A stretch of DNA of 64,000 nt from contig JAGFNQ010008264.1 in the NCBI GenBank assembly GCA_024364735.1, positions 281,560 to 345,559 of the forward strand, given 5' to 3'. Made by a program: the position numbers and the translations under genes. The notes under the pieces were generated by a model. That model searched no databases and was not told the DNA's origin. It was given only the letters and a program-made list of their open reading frames with translations. The first letter of the stretch is position 1, and the number at the start of each line of letters is the position of its first letter. Below are positions 31,253-42,985 of this stretch, in pieces. Origin of the DNA: Boesenbergia rotunda. Lineage: Eukaryota; Streptophyta; Magnoliopsida; Zingiberales; Zingiberaceae.

Positions 31253-31460
31253 CCAAAATAACTTCAAGTAATGGATTTCATAATTTCCCAAAAACATAGT
31301 TGTCAAGAAAAACTTTAAGTAATGGATTTTATAATTTCCCAAAAACATAGTTGTCAACAAAAACTTTAAGTAATGGATTTCATAATTTCCCAAAAACATA
31401 ATTGTCAAAAAACTTTAAGTAATGGATTTCATAATTTTTCAAAAAAATGATGTTCAAAGT
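31253..31460. repeat. 51-bp tandem repeat, about four copies
   Basis: The word AAGTAATGG starts at 31266, 31317, 31368, 31417 and 31457. The first two steps are exactly 51 bp. An open frame on the minus strand (31408-31211) is only this repeat read through. Confidence 0.85.
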
Positions 31461-33899
31461 AATGGATGTTTTAAAAATGCATGAAGCTCCCCCTTAATGT
31501 GACAACTCTTCTCCTTATATTTTAGGATATTTAAAAAACTTGCAAAAGCTTGCAACATAATTTTCAAGAAAAACTTAGCAGTAGCTTACTTAGCCAACAT
31601 TTTGAAAATAAATTTCCTTTAACAAATTTCAACTTTTGCACACGTAGAAAAATTTCCTTGGAGCATATTTTGTGCATTTAAAACTATTTAAAAAAATCTT
31701 TAAATGGACAAGCTTTTGCCAAAATAAAGATTTGTTTACTAAGAAAACTTTACTTAGACACATTTGCCCAAAAATTTCCAAAGATTTTGCTCAGACAAAC
31801 TTTGTTTACTAAGGAAAATTTTACTTAGGAATAAAACTATTTAAAATAAATGCACTTAGACAATTTTGAAGTTCTTTAGAAATTTTGAAAGTACTTTAAA
31901 AAATGCTTAGACCAATTTTAAAGCACTTAGAAATACTTAGATTTTTGTAAACACGAGATAAAAAAATTTCTCTCTCTTTTCTATTTCACTCCCCCTTGGC
32001 CATATATCAATAAGAAGATTTAAGAAAGAAATGTGTGTATCAGAGCTTATGAGTTTTAAAAATAAAAATACTTAGTATAATTCTGAAAGTATAGCAAGCA
32101 GCTTAAATTGTACCAAAGAAAAACTCCACTTTGAAAAGTATTGTGAATTTAAAAAATATTTTGTATTTGTAAGCAAGTCTTTAGAAAATTCACGCACTTA
32201 GAACACTATTGCCTTAGAAAAACTTTCATTTAGAAAAGATTTTTCGAAAGATTGCTCTAATAAAAATATTTTTATTTAACAAATAGTACATTTAGAAGAA
32301 TACTTAAAAAATGTTCTGACTAAGGAAAATTTGAAACACATTTTCACTTTGAAAAAGATTGAAACAATTGTTCTTTGAAACATATTTAGTATTGCACTTT
32401 TAAAAAAATATTCGTACTTTGTAAACATTAGTGCTTTGAAACAGTATTAGTACTTTTGAAGGATGTTATGTATTTTTGACAGATATAAGTACTAATAAGT
32501 ACTCTTGAACAATGATATTTTGAAAACATAATACTTTACTTGACTTGGTTTCTTTTCCAGTCAGACACAATCCTAGGAAACCTTGTTAACTACAATGACA
32601 TTTCCTAAGTGTCCTGAAAATTTTCCAAAGTCAAGTAAGTATTATTTTCAAAAGTATTCTAAAAGGATTTTAAAAGTATTCCAAAGTAAAATTTTGAAAG
32701 TGATGGTACATAATTAAGTAAAATGATTTAAAAGGATATTATTTTGAAAGAAAAATTATTTATGTTTTCAAAAGGATTTTAAAAGTGCAGTACATGAAAA
32801 CATATAATATTAAAAATGCTCAATAATTCTTTTAATTTGATCTCCCCCTAAACTTGACCCAGTCCTAGGAAGCTTGTTGACTACAAGCTAATCCTCTGAG
32901 TTTTAAGGTTTGATTCAAATTATAAGAATTATCTAATAATTTTTTTTAAAAAAATAATTGTCAGAAATAAATTCTTTCAATTTAGACTCCCCCTAAATTT
33001 GACACTTCCTAGGAGTCCTTGTAGATCATGAAGTAGACTTCCTTTGTGTCCTTAGGGTTTTGTCAAAATTGAAAGGGAATCAAGCACAATTCTTAAAGTG
33101 AATTTTGAAGTATTAATATTTCAAAAAAAAATGAGTATTTGAAAGACATATTTTGAAAAGATAGCATAGTTTTCGAAAAACATGAGTGATAGTTTGAAAC
33201 CATAGTATTTTTAAACTTCTTCTTTTAATTTGAACTCCCCCTAAACCTGACACAGTCCTAGGAGGCTTGTTGACCACAAGTTAATCCTCCTCTAAGTCTT
33301 AGGGTTTGATTCAAACAAAAGGAAAAAAACTAAGTTTAAAACAACTTTTGAAAACTATTTTGTTTTAGCGGTTTGAAAAACAAATTCTTCTTTTTCTTCC
33401 TTTGAAAAAGTTAAAGAACTAGGAAGAAGAAATTCTATTTTAAAATGATTTCCAAGAGAGAAACAGAATACCCTTAAGTCCGAAAAATATACAAATATCA
33501 AAATCTGGACTGCAGACATTTTTCGAAAAAAATATCCTAGGTAATACCCAAGGTGACTTTTGCAACACTTATTTTTCAAGAATAAATTGATTGTCTAAAA
33601 GAAGTTTTTTATATAGAAATGTTTACAAACATTAAGTAATTCTTAGGTAAGTGAGCAAAAGAAACCTATGGTGAGCAATTTTTAAACATTAAACCTTAGT
33701 TTAAAAGTTAAAATGATTTTTGAGGATTTTGAAATTAATTAGAATTTTAACTTTGAATTTTTAAAAATTGTTAAGTTGAATTTTGAAAATAATTGATAGA
33801 GAATAATTAAGTTGAATTTTGAGAATAATTAGTTGAGAATAATTAAGTTGAATTTGTTTTGTAAGGTTGATTGGGTTGGACTAAACTTTTAGGTCCTGA

Positions 33900-33957
33900 G
33901 CATCTCACCCATTTCTAAGTGACAAAACAAGGTATTCTTATCTGTTTTGTGAGATAC
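33900..33957 (-). other. Conserved hairpin module, M2 copy
   Basis: GCATCTCAC (33900-33908) pairs with GTGAGATAC (33949-33957), 8 of 9 positions, around 40 bases. Confidence 0.6.
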
Positions 33958-34436
33958 ATTAAATTTTATCTTTGAATTTAAATTAAAAGCTATGATTTGA
34001 TTGAAGCTTGTGTTAGATTCAAGTTTAACAAACGACAATTTGAAAGTAAGTTTCGATAATCGGCTTCCAGGTCTTGGCGAGGCACAGAGGCCTTCTTTGG
34101 CCGTAGCCTTATTAGATCAACAACCCTTTCCTAGACAAAGCCTTTTAAAGAAATTTTATTTTCAAATTGCTTTCTGAGAAACATTGGTCTAACTAGCTTA
34201 GGATTCGGAGAGGTAGCTTCGGCTAGTTCCACAGGAATAAAAAGACCAAATAGGGTTCTCCTTACCCTACCTGACTCCTTAGTCAGGCTTCTCTAACGTA
34301 CTATCATCAAACCTTGTCCTAATACTAGGTTGTTCAAGTTTCAATTTAATCATTTGTCCTTAATCTAACCAATCCTAAATCTAAAAAAAATTAAGATTGC
34401 AAATGAAAATAAACAAGCAAACAAAGAAAAAGTCAT

Positions 34437-35318
34437 CTAAGTCACATCATAATTGAAATAATACTCAGGTTTTTTAAAATCAACAAGGTTGGGAATTAAG
34501 TTTTCTAACATATTAGCCTTAACTAATTTATATGAATTAATTACGTTCTTTGAGGTAAATATTAGATTTTCGAATATCGTAAATTTACCTTTCGATTCCC
34601 GGTTGGGAATCTCCCCCTTGATACTTGACGTCTTTCTTTTTTGTTTCTTTATCATCTTGTAGTGATCACGAGCTAATCGGACCAGTTTGGTTCGATCTCC
34701 TTCTTTGTTGTCAAATTCTGAGTCTGAGTTGGACTCAGGTATTGGTTGAGGCCTCTTTTGCAGTTCTCTTGGAGTTTTGCCTGCAATGAAAACTAAACCT
34801 TCCTCGACCATTGCAGTATTAGCTTGATTATTTAAGCTTAATTCAAAAAATGATTCAAAATTAGTTACCGATTTTGTCTCAAAAAACTCGTCGTCTGACT
34901 CTGGTTCGATTTTGACGTTGGGTATCGAGTCTGTCTCAGCTACTTGTGCTTGAGCCAAAAATGCAAAATCTTCTAAGATCTCAATATCGGAGCTCTCTTC
35001 GTGTAGATTGATTAGCTTTTCCCACATCTCTTTGGCACAGTTGAAGGATCCGACCCGCTTCAATTCTTCATTGGTTAGGCCACATTGTAGGATTGCAGTC
35101 GCCCTTGCATCTGTCTCGATCTTCCTCAGGGTTGGTTCATCCAGTTGGTCCCACGTAATTGATAGTCCATTTTCTGTAGCGAGGGAGAACCCTGTTTGAA
35201 TGATCATCCATATGTCCATATGGGCCTTCAGATGGAACTCCATTTGACTTCTCCAATAATTGAAGTTCTCGCTGGAGAATAGTGGTGGACGGGCACTGTT
35301 CCACTCTTGGCTGGCCAT
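34437..35318 (-). CDS. gag: M2 reduced Gag, 293 aa, intact
   Basis: It starts MASQEWNSARPPLFSSENFN, the usual copia Gag N-terminus that follows the leader, and keeps the first half of the gag domain (IETDARATAILQCGLTNEEL; CAKEMWEKLINLHE). Where relatives continue with the DTRISKRDLLLN and ENRDLIRYTLN blocks, the sequence jumps to SSDIEILEDFAFLAQAQVAE, an acidic stretch, then a late linker (EEGLVFIAGKTPRELQKRPQ). The CCHC knuckle is absent. The frame is closed by a natural stop with no internal stops, unlike every other copia gag here. It might act as a decoy or helper subunit, or simply be a young deletion product. Confidence 0.8.
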   Translation of the reverse strand: MASQEWNSARPPLFSSENFNYWRSQMEFHLKAHMDIWMIIQTGFSLATENGLSITWDQLDEPTLRKIETDARATAILQCGLTNEELKRVGSFNCAKEMWEKLINLHEESSDIEILEDFAFLAQAQVAETDSIPNVKIEPESDDEFFETKSVTNFESFFELSLNNQANTAMVEEGLVFIAGKTPRELQKRPQPIPESNSDSEFDNKEGDRTKLVRLARDHYKMIKKQKRKTSSIKGEIPNRESKGKFTIFENLIFTSKNVINSYKLVKANMLENLIPNLVDFKKPEYYFNYDVT

Positions 35319-35844
35319 TTAGTTTAACCTCATACAGAAAAGAAGTAACAAAAATGTACCAAGACTTGGTCTTGGATTAATAGTGCGGGAGAAGAAAAAA
35401 TTGCCCAAAATAAGTATTGCATGAATTTCGAGGTAAAATATTAAAATAATAATTAAAAAAAAGTTATGACAAAATATTGAAAATATTAGCTTTATCAATT
35501 TTGATTAATGATGAAAAGGTATGAATTCAATGTTTGGGAAATATTTGCTCGAATTAAGGTAGCACGAATTTCGAGAAAAAATATTAAAATAATAATAAAA
35601 AAATTTTTGACAAATTTTTAAAAATTGATCGTCTTATCAATTCTAATGAATGGTGAAAAAATAAGAAATCAAAATTGAAAAAGGCGTACAAATATTATTT
35701 ATTTGAAATAAAAAGCGAACAAGATCGAGTGGTGTTGCACCAACCTCGATTAATGAGGAAGAAAAGAAAAAAATTCATAAATCCGAAAAAAACTCCCAAA
35801 TTGGTGGTTGCACCAAATTTGAGATACCTCGCTCGGATACCACT
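35319..35844 (-). other. M2 leader and primer binding site
   Basis: The complement of 35831-35842 reads TGGTATCCGAGC, one mismatch from the initiator-Met primer site, just inside the 5' LTR. The rest is an A/T-rich untranslated leader up to the gag ATG. Confidence 0.75.
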
Positions 35845-37271
35845 TGTTGGATCGAGAAAACACGATAGAAGGGGGTGAATATCTTGAAAACGTTTCGGAT
35901 TAGAGGTTAAGAGAATACGCAGCGGAAATTAAAACAAACACACAGAACGCAAGGATTTTTACTTGGTTCGGAGTTGCGGTCGGCTCCTACTCCAAGGCCC
36001 ACGGTCCTTGACCGTTTACTGCGGGCAATTCTATAATGCGCAAAGTTTTAGAAAGAATTGTACAATAATAGTGCAGTAAAAAGAACAAGTTTACTCTTCG
36101 TTACCGACGCCCAGTGTGGATCGTGCTTCGGAGCGGAGGGTTGTCGTCGGCGCTAGAATCTCGAGATTGGGAGTTTCCGGAGTGGAGCGCTTGAGCGAAG
36201 AGCGTTGAGGCGTTCGAGAGTTGTGTTATGAAGCCTTGGGGGTCGAGCCCCTTTTATAGTGCACCTGGGGCGCCCTGGACGTTGGGGGCGCCCTCCACGT
36301 GCCTCTGGATCCGCAAACCCCTATGTGAAACTCGGTCATCCCTTATCCCTCCAGGATCGGGCTCGGAGCTGACGGGGGCGCCCAGGACACTGGGGGCGCC
36401 CTGCTTGACTTGGTCAACAGGCTTCATGGTTGATTTTTGCTTCGGTTCATTTCTTTGCTTGGACTCAGGGTGCCCGGGACCTCCAGGGCGCCCTGCCTAG
36501 TGCAGTTTCGAAGCGACTCTTTGATTGGTTGTTTGCTTTGACCTCGGGGGCGCCCGGGACCTCCAGGGCGCCCTGCCCAGCTGCTGCCCCTCTCCTTTGG
36601 GGTGTTCTGAGCTGCAAAAACTCATTCCTTCGATCCTACATCCAGGGTTAGTTCCAAAACAACAAGGTAAGAGTGTTCGTTAATTTTTTTACAGCCGTAG
36701 CTGTCTTGGTTCTGACTTCGGGTCTCCAATATTGAACCCTAGGTCGAACCAACGCCTACTGTTCCCTCGACGGGGAACGCGTCCTCACCTACTCCTCTCA
36801 GGAAAGTTTACCTTTTGCCAACCGGCTCCTCCGGTTGGACTTTTGCCCAGTAGTCCCTCGCCAGGTGCCTAGCAGCCCTTCACTAGGTCTTCAACTCTTA
36901 GTAGCCCTTCGCTAGGTGCCTAGCAGTCCTTCGCTAGGTGCCTAGCAGTCCTTCGCCAGGTCTTCAACTCCTAGCAGTCCTTCGCCAGGTGCCTAGCAGC
37001 CCTTCGCTAGGTCTTTGATTCCTGGCAGTCCTTCGCCAGGTGCCTAGCAGCCCTTCGCTAGGTCTTCGATTCCTAGCAGCCCTTCGCCAGTTCCTAGCAG
37101 CCCTTCGCCAGGTCTTCGATTCTGGCAGTGCTTCGCCAGGTGCCTAGCTGCCCTTCGCCAGGACTTCTTTCTGCACACTTGAATAATATCGTTAGAGCAC
37201 AAATAGTACTTAACTTTGAATCCTTTGCCAATATCAAAATAAGGTTCGATATGGTGCTTCCTACACCAACA
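35845..37271 (-). repeat. M2 5' LTR (1,427 bp)
   Basis: Same family as 29412-30950. TATA on the minus strand at 36258-36251 with G/C inverted repeat; CACGTG box at 36296-36301; minisatellite 36845-37165 with 13 cores. Ends in CCAACA followed by the GTTTC duplication. Confidence 0.92.
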
Positions 37272-37276
37272 GTTTC

Positions 37277-37974
37277 ATCTTTGGTTTTTAGGAACCTAAC
37301 CCAAGTAAACCTAGAGTAATCATTGATAATTACTAAGCACTACCGATTCCCGCTTAGTGACTTAGCTCCATGTGAATCTAATAGGTCAAGGTATAGGAGC
37401 TCAAGTGTGATTTGAGTTAAGTATGATTGACTTGATTTGTGAGCAGACTTAGTTTGTTTGCCTTGGTTACATGAGTTACAGATTGTGTTTTAAAAATTCT
37501 TAATTTTTGGTACACCTTTAATTAAACCAAGTTGGGTAATTTTGGAAATTAGTTTAACATGAGTGTGACCTAATCTCCTATGCCAGAGGTTGGATTTTTC
37601 TAATTGAGTCAAAAAGCATTTCGGTACTAAAGGTAAATTAATAGTATAAACGTTGTTTTTCCTAGTACCCTTAAGCATGACTTCTGAGTCTTGGAGGTTT
37701 CTAAGCAGAAGTCAGAGTTGATAAATGTAACTACGTAGCCAGTATCACATAGTTGACTTATGATAAGTAAATTGAACTTGAAATTTTCAACCAAGAGTAC
37801 TTTCTTAATCACAAAATCAGACTTGAGTTCAATGTTACCAGACCCAATGACTTTGAGTGTAGCATTGTTGCCAAATGCTACTGAGCCTAGGTTCTTGAAC
37901 TTGATTTTGGTGAATTTTAATTTGTCTCCAGTCATGTGTCTGGAGCATCCACTATCCAATATCCATTGATCCAA
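37277..37974 (-). pseudogene. pol: M3 copia protease and integrase N-terminal part
   Basis: The protease begins MDQWILDSGCSRHMTGDKLK (Asp-Ser-Gly active site), with FKFNLLIISQLCDTGYVVTF downstream. A shift near 37680 leads to the frame 37678-37490, LWHRRLGHTHVKLISKI, the GAG-preintegrase histidines, then KKIKNF-like sequence and CNSC-type zinc cysteines interrupted by stops at about 37490. The start of the integrase core follows, truncated at 37277 by M2. It continues at 29411. Confidence 0.88.
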
Positions 37975-38598
37975 ATCTTTATGTTTCTACACATAAAGTA
38001 TTTATTGATTTGGATCTAATTAGAGTTAGGGATAGCTTAAAATTGATTTTCAAACCTAGTCTGTCTCACCCAGTCTAGTGTTATCAATCACGTTAACCTA
38101 ATGGGTTTTGTGAGACAGGTTTTCAAAAATAAAGATTTTAATTTTGAAAAAAATATGGTTATTTTTGAAGACATTTAATTAATTTTTAAAATTTTATAAA
38201 GTTTAAGTTTATTTTGAAAAAAAATGCGTTGAATCTAAGATTAATTGAAATTTATGTTAGATTTAAATTTAACAAGAAGTAAAGTGAATTTGATTTTCAA
38301 TAATTGGCTTCTAGGTCTTGGCGAGGCACAAGGCCTTATTTGGCCATAGCCTTATTGGAGCAACAACCCTTTCCTTGACAAAGCCTTTTACTGAAAATTC
38401 ATCTTCAAGTTACTTCTTGAAAGATTTTGGTCTAACTAGTTTGGGTCTTGGATTGGTAGCTTCGGCTAGTTCCACCTGAATAAACAAACCAAGTAGAATA
38501 TACTTGACCTTATTAGAAGGACTTCCTTAACGTACTATCATCTAACCTCCACCCAATACTATGTTATTCAAATTTCAATTGAATCTTTTGTCCTTAGT
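37975..38598 (-). other. Gag-to-protease spacer of M3 with hairpin
   Basis: Noncoding, about 620 bp, homologous to 21130-21835 and 5881-6517. It carries the hairpin at 38061-38118 and the landmark complement of ATAGTACGTTA near 38530. Confidence 0.7.
38061..38118 (-). other. Conserved hairpin module, gag-protease copy (M3)
   Basis: CTGTCTCAC (38061-38069) pairs perfectly with GTGAGACAG (38110-38118) around 40 bases, about 87 bases before the protease frame. Confidence 0.75.
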
Positions 38599-40011
38599 CT
38601 AACCAATCCTAAGTCTAAGCATGATAATTAAAATTGCAAAAGGAAATAAACAAGCAAGCAAGCAAAATAAAAAATATCTAATTATAAATATGGTCTTTAT
38701 ATTGGCTCCCCCTGGACTATAGCCTCTATAGGGGTTAGGCAAGATGTGAATCTTGTCCTTAGGGATCCAATACTGCTTTGGTCTAGCTTGTTTACTTAAA
38801 CATAGCTTGGGACCCATGCTTGGACTTGGGTTCTAGATTGGTTCAACAGAGAATAATATGCACACTGTCTCGACTTAGTTCGATATCTGAGTGCGGATCA
38901 GTTAAGAACGGACTTCTGCTTTCCAAGGATCATGTCAAGACCCTTGGAACCCGAAGTGAACCGTTCTAGGGCTACTCTGAGCTCCTTGACTTATGTTTTC
39001 AAGGAGAAATTCTCTTCCTCAAGCTTTTTAACTTGAGTTGAGTTTCCTTCTTGAATTTGCTCGGTCAAGGACCTCGAGTCGGCTTCCTCTTTCAGGCGTT
39101 TTACTTCCTGTCGGAGGGACTCGGCCCATCTTGGATTTCGCTAAATTACAAGACAAATAAGAAATTAACTTTGACAATTCATATTCAGAGTAACCTCTTA
39201 CCATAATTTACCTGTTCTCCGAAATTGTAAGTCTTCCGTGGTCTGGTTCCGACTCTGATCCGGAGTCAACGTCTTCCGAGGCGGTTAGGGCAAGGAGATT
39301 TGTGTGTGGGACTTCTTCTTCTTCTTCGGAAGAGGATTCGTCCCAGGTGGCTTGGAGAGCCTTCTTTCTTCGCGCCCTTTTGGTTTTCTTCAGGTTGGGC
39401 ATTCTGACTTGAAATGTCCCTTCTTGTTGCACTCGTAGCAGGTAACGTTAGTCTTACTCTTCGAGCTTGTTGAAGGTTCTGATGGATCTTCCTTTCTTCG
39501 GCTTGCTTTCTTCTTGTTCGTTTGGTGCTTTAGTTCTTTGTAGCAGTCTCGAGCTAGCAGAACCAACTTGGGTCGATCCCAATCACTATCTTCTGAATCT
39601 GAGTCTGAGTCAGACTCGGGTGCTGGTTGAGTCTTCTTCTTGGGAGCTTTACCTTGAGATTTGCCTGCAACAAAAGTTATACCTTTCTCGATCAAGGTAG
39701 TATTAGTTTGTTCATGCAGTTCTAATTCAGAAAAAAGTTCCTCTAATTTGATTTTAGATAGGTTCCTTGAAACTTTGTAGGCATCTATCATAGACGCCCA
39801 CAGTGAGTTTCTCGGAAAAGAATTAAGCGTATACCTTATCAGGTCACGGTTTTCAACCTTGTAACCTATCGTGTGCAGCCCGTTCATCAGTTCTTGAATT
39901 CTGGCATAGAGTTGGGTCGTAGTCTCACCGTCGTGCATCTTGATTGTAGAAAGTATGTTCAGCAACAGATTTCTTTTACTGATCCATGTGTCGGAAGTGC
40001 CTTCGTGCAGC
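38599..40011 (-). pseudogene. gag: M3 copia gag, middle and C-terminal parts
   Basis: The frame 39965-39390 holds LYARIQELMNGLHTIGYKVE, ENRDLIRYTLNSFPRNSLWA, SELELHEQTN, the acidic linker SDSDSDSEDSDWD and the CCHC knuckle CYECNKKGHFKSEC. A one-base loss after the knuckle shifts to 39432-39208 (ATWDESSSEEEEEVPHTNLL). Degraded coiled-coil sequence follows, then the terminal block 38817-38599 (KQYWIPKDKIHILPNPYRGY). The N-terminal part is at 42444-42760, on the other side of the inserted 2.4 kb LTR. Confidence 0.88.
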
Positions 40012-42438
40012 TGAAAACCATCATTTTGTTGATTATTTTAGGCTCTAAAATCCATGTTTGATCCACATTTTATATGCTTAAGTTTGCAATTGTAATAGGT
40101 TTCATGTATTCCCTTCATTTTGGCTTTTAATTCAAATCTTTGTATATTTGGGATATTTTTGGTACTAAATTTGAACATCATTTTGTAGGCTTCAATTGAT
40201 CATGGACCTAAATCAAATTGGGTCAGACTTGAGTTAGGATTGGATACAGATCAAAAGGATCAAGCATCGGATTAATAGGAGCCGTCAATTCCAGAGAACG
40301 GCTAGATCTGAGCCATCGGTCAACTTCTGGTCGATCCGAGTCCAAGATAGAATCAATCATGACCAGAGATCAAGATCTAAAAATTTCAGCCAAATCAGAA
40401 GTAATCTGACCGTTGGATCAAGCTCAAGAGGTTCTAGACCATCCATTCATGAAAAGGAAAGATCTGGACCATCCGCCACTGATCTGGTTAATCCGAGCTG
40501 GGGACAGGTAGATCAGGACCATTGATTGAGATCTGTGGAGTTTGGTTCAGATCTGAAGAGATCTGACCGTTGGATGAAGGCAAATCGATCTCAGCCGTCC
40601 GTTGTTAAATTCCTTCTGAGCTGTGAGTTCTGGGCTGAGGCTGGGTCAACCCAAAGCTGAACCAAAGCTAAACCAAATCCGGTTAGGCTGAATCTGGACT
40701 GAACCAGTGCTGGACCAGACATGGGCTGGCTGAACCAAAGGACCGAACTCAAGCTAAGCTGTGAGCTGGCTTGGCTGAATCCAACACGAACTGGCTTGGC
40801 TGCTGGAGTGAACCCGAGCTGGGTGAATCGAACCACCAAAGAGAGCTGGCTTGGTGAGCTGGACCAGAGTTGAAGTTGTAGCTTGGTTGACCGAGCCCAC
40901 GCGCAGCAGCAACAAAAGGGAGCCGATCGCGAGAGTTAGGGCATCGATCGGCAGAGGGGATCACACACACGCGATTCATCCAATCCACCTTCACCGCCGG
41001 CGATCCAGTCCACCTTCATCGTCGCCGGTCGGTATCCACATCCACCTCTTCTCTTTCGGGATTCGGAGAGAAGAGAGCACGGGTTCTCTTTCGGGGTTCG
41101 GAGAGAACTTTCCTCCATTTTCATCACCGGTGACCACAAGCTAGGCTTTGGGGGTTCCGAGCTCTAGCCGAACGTAGCCGAACGCAGCCGTCGCAGCCAT
41201 CCATCTCCACCGCAGCTTTCTCTTTCGGGGTTCGGAGAGAAAATGATCATCCACTTCCACCTCACCGCCGGCGATCAAAATTATTTACAGTTTTTCTTCA
41301 GCATTTTCTTTTCCTTCACAGTTTATTTCTTCATTAGATTGGACTTTTCTTTCTTCACTGCAATTTACCATTTCAACAGTTCATTTCCAGTAGTCGATCT
41401 TCCTTCACAGCTTCACTTTCACAGCTCTTCTTATCAGTTTTTTTACAGATTTCCAGCAGCAGTTCATTTCAAGTAATTCTTTCTTTCCAGCAGTTTCAAT
41501 TTCTTCCCAGCAAAGTTCCAATTCGTAGTTCCAGCTTCATCAGGTTTGCCATCAGCTCTTCAGCAATTTCCAGCATTACAACAATTCTGATCCAATTCCG
41601 GCAGCAGCAATTTCGATCCAGCAGTTGCTTCCAGCTTCAATTTTCTGTCCAGCGGGTTTACTTCCCAGCAAGCATTTCCTTTACAGCAATTCGAAGAAAT
41701 TCTTTCACAGAAGTACTTCACAGCAGATTTCTTCCTCTCAGTTTTCCTTCCAACAGTTCATCACAGATCGACAGTTCCTTCCATTAGCTTTTTAATCAAT
41801 GTTTGAATTGGTTGTGTTTGATTGTTAAATGTTAGGAGTTTGATTTTTTTGAATGCTTGTATTGATGGATCTTCCACAATTCAAATGGCACGAACTTTTG
41901 TCATTTTAATTCATGCATATGAGGTGTTTGGTTAAATGTCTATTAGAACAATTTCTTTCAATTGAAATGTTCTTAGTTGTTTAAGTTTTGTTCTGTGTTG
42001 CTCTTTCCATTGCTTGAAGTTTCATATCTTCATTTAAATGTAATTGAGTTAGGTCAGATTAGATTTCCTTCATGCTATAGGTTTTATTCCATGCCTAGGT
42101 TTCATTGATGCTTATTTCTTAAATGTTTCTTTCACATTGCCTTTTCTTTTCTGCAATTGTAGTTAGGTTAATTTAGATTTCATTACCTGTCTTGTCTTTT
42201 CTTAATTAGAATTAGATTTCATATTTGCTCTGTCATTCATTTCGTAGTCTTGAAGTTCAAATCCAAAACCCAATTTCATATTCAAAACCCAAAAGCAATA
42301 AGATATGATCTTGGGAATTATCATGCACCAACTACATTCATTGGGAGACGACTCGAGTTACTCTATGCTACATTAGTTTAGAGAAATTTGGTACATAAAT
42401 TGTATTTGAAACCGTAACACGACAAAAAACGGTTATCA
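40012..42438 (+). mobile_element. Athila/Tat-like solo LTR (2.4 kb), TSD GCAGC
   Basis: Starts TGAAAACC and ends GGTTATCA (near-perfect terminal inverted repeat), flanked by GCAGC at 40007-40011 and 42439-42443. The 3' end carries TTGGGAGACGACTCGAG and TTTGGTACATAAATTGTA motifs, typical of Athila/Tat gypsy LTRs. It has repeated ACCGTTGGAT words (40390-40590), three copies of a TTCTCTTTCGGG...GGAGAGAA inverted repeat (41058, 41084, 41219 areas) and a TTCCAGCA-rich tract (41440-41700). No internal domain or gene is seen. Strand is judged from the end motifs. Confidence 0.8.
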
Positions 42439-42443
42439 GCAGC

Positions 42444-42760
42444 TCAATCATCTTGTTCCAAATCTCCTTCGCACTGTTGAAGGGTCCCACCCGGTTCAGT
42501 TCCTCCTTGGTCAAGCCGCATTGCAAAGTTTGGGTTGCCTTTGCATCGGCCTCGATTTTCTTCTTTAGTGACGCGTCCCATTCGGTATAATGTTGCACCA
42601 CACCTTGTGCGTTCTTGGGAATTTCCAACCCAGACTGGATGATTATCCACAAGTCCACCTGAGTTTCCAGATGGACTTCAATCCTGCTTTTCCAGTAGGA
42701 GAAGTCTTCTCCACTGAAAAGAGGAGGTCTGACAGTGTTGTACCCCTCTTGCATGGCCAT
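42444..42760 (-). pseudogene. gag: M3 copia gag, N-terminal part
   Basis: Starts MAMQEGYNTVRPPLFSGEDF and continues DFSYWKSRIEVHLETQVDLW, ADAKATQTLQCGLTKEELNR and KEIWNKMIEL, where the inserted LTR interrupts it. The start fits the family and lies 225 bp inside the 5' LTR. It is the best-preserved gag N-terminus of the autonomous type in the window. Confidence 0.88.
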
Positions 42761-42985
42761 AGAATTTACTGAAAAGAAATAATAATAAACTTATTCCAAG
42801 ACTGAGTCTTGGATTAGTAGTGCGGGTAGAAATTAATAATAATGGAAAAAGATCAAGTGGTGTTGCACCAACCTCGTTTAACGAGAAAATTCGAGCAAAA
42901 AGAATTTAAAAATTCATAAATCTGAAAAAAAAAATTCTTAAACTGGTGGATGCACCAAGTTTGAGCCACCCGCTCTGATACCACT
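42761..42985 (-). other. M3 leader and primer binding site
   Basis: The complement of 42972-42983 is TGGTATCAGAGC, an exact initiator-Met tRNA primer site, 2 bases inside the LTR. The rest is untranslated leader. Confidence 0.88.

Larger units (their letters stand above)
30951..34436 (-). other. M2 long noncoding internal region
   Basis: A/T-rich, no supported frame. It contains the polypurine tract, a 51-bp tandem repeat (31253-31460), several stretches rich in CTTAGAAAA, repeated blocks with CTCCCCCTAAA and TTGACACAGTCCTAGGA motifs (32570, 32850, 33000, 33240), and a hairpin (33900-33957). Next to gag it has the conserved spacer with the landmark complement of GTACGTTAG near 34300. Confidence 0.7.
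29412..37271 (-). mobile_element. M2: non-autonomous copia-derived element (7.9 kb), TSD GTTTC
   Basis: It is flanked by GTTTC (29407-29411 and 37272-37276) inside M3 integrase. 5' LTR 35845-37271, Met-tRNA primer site (complement of 35831-35842), a 293-codon gag-like frame (35318-34437), then 3.5 kb of noncoding sequence to the polypurine tract (30951-30965) and 3' LTR 29412-30950. No protease, integrase, RT or RNase H. Clean ends and similar LTRs suggest recent movement with enzymes supplied in trans. Confidence 0.9.

Noticed and set aside
31211..31408. Repeat protein with TMFLGNYEIHYLK units
   Set aside because: A 51-bp tandem repeat (a multiple of three) in a noncoding region stays open by chance.
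40851..41476. Frames in the Athila/Tat-like LTR as host gene exons
   Set aside because: They lie wholly between matching target duplications and have no domain; low-complexity composition.
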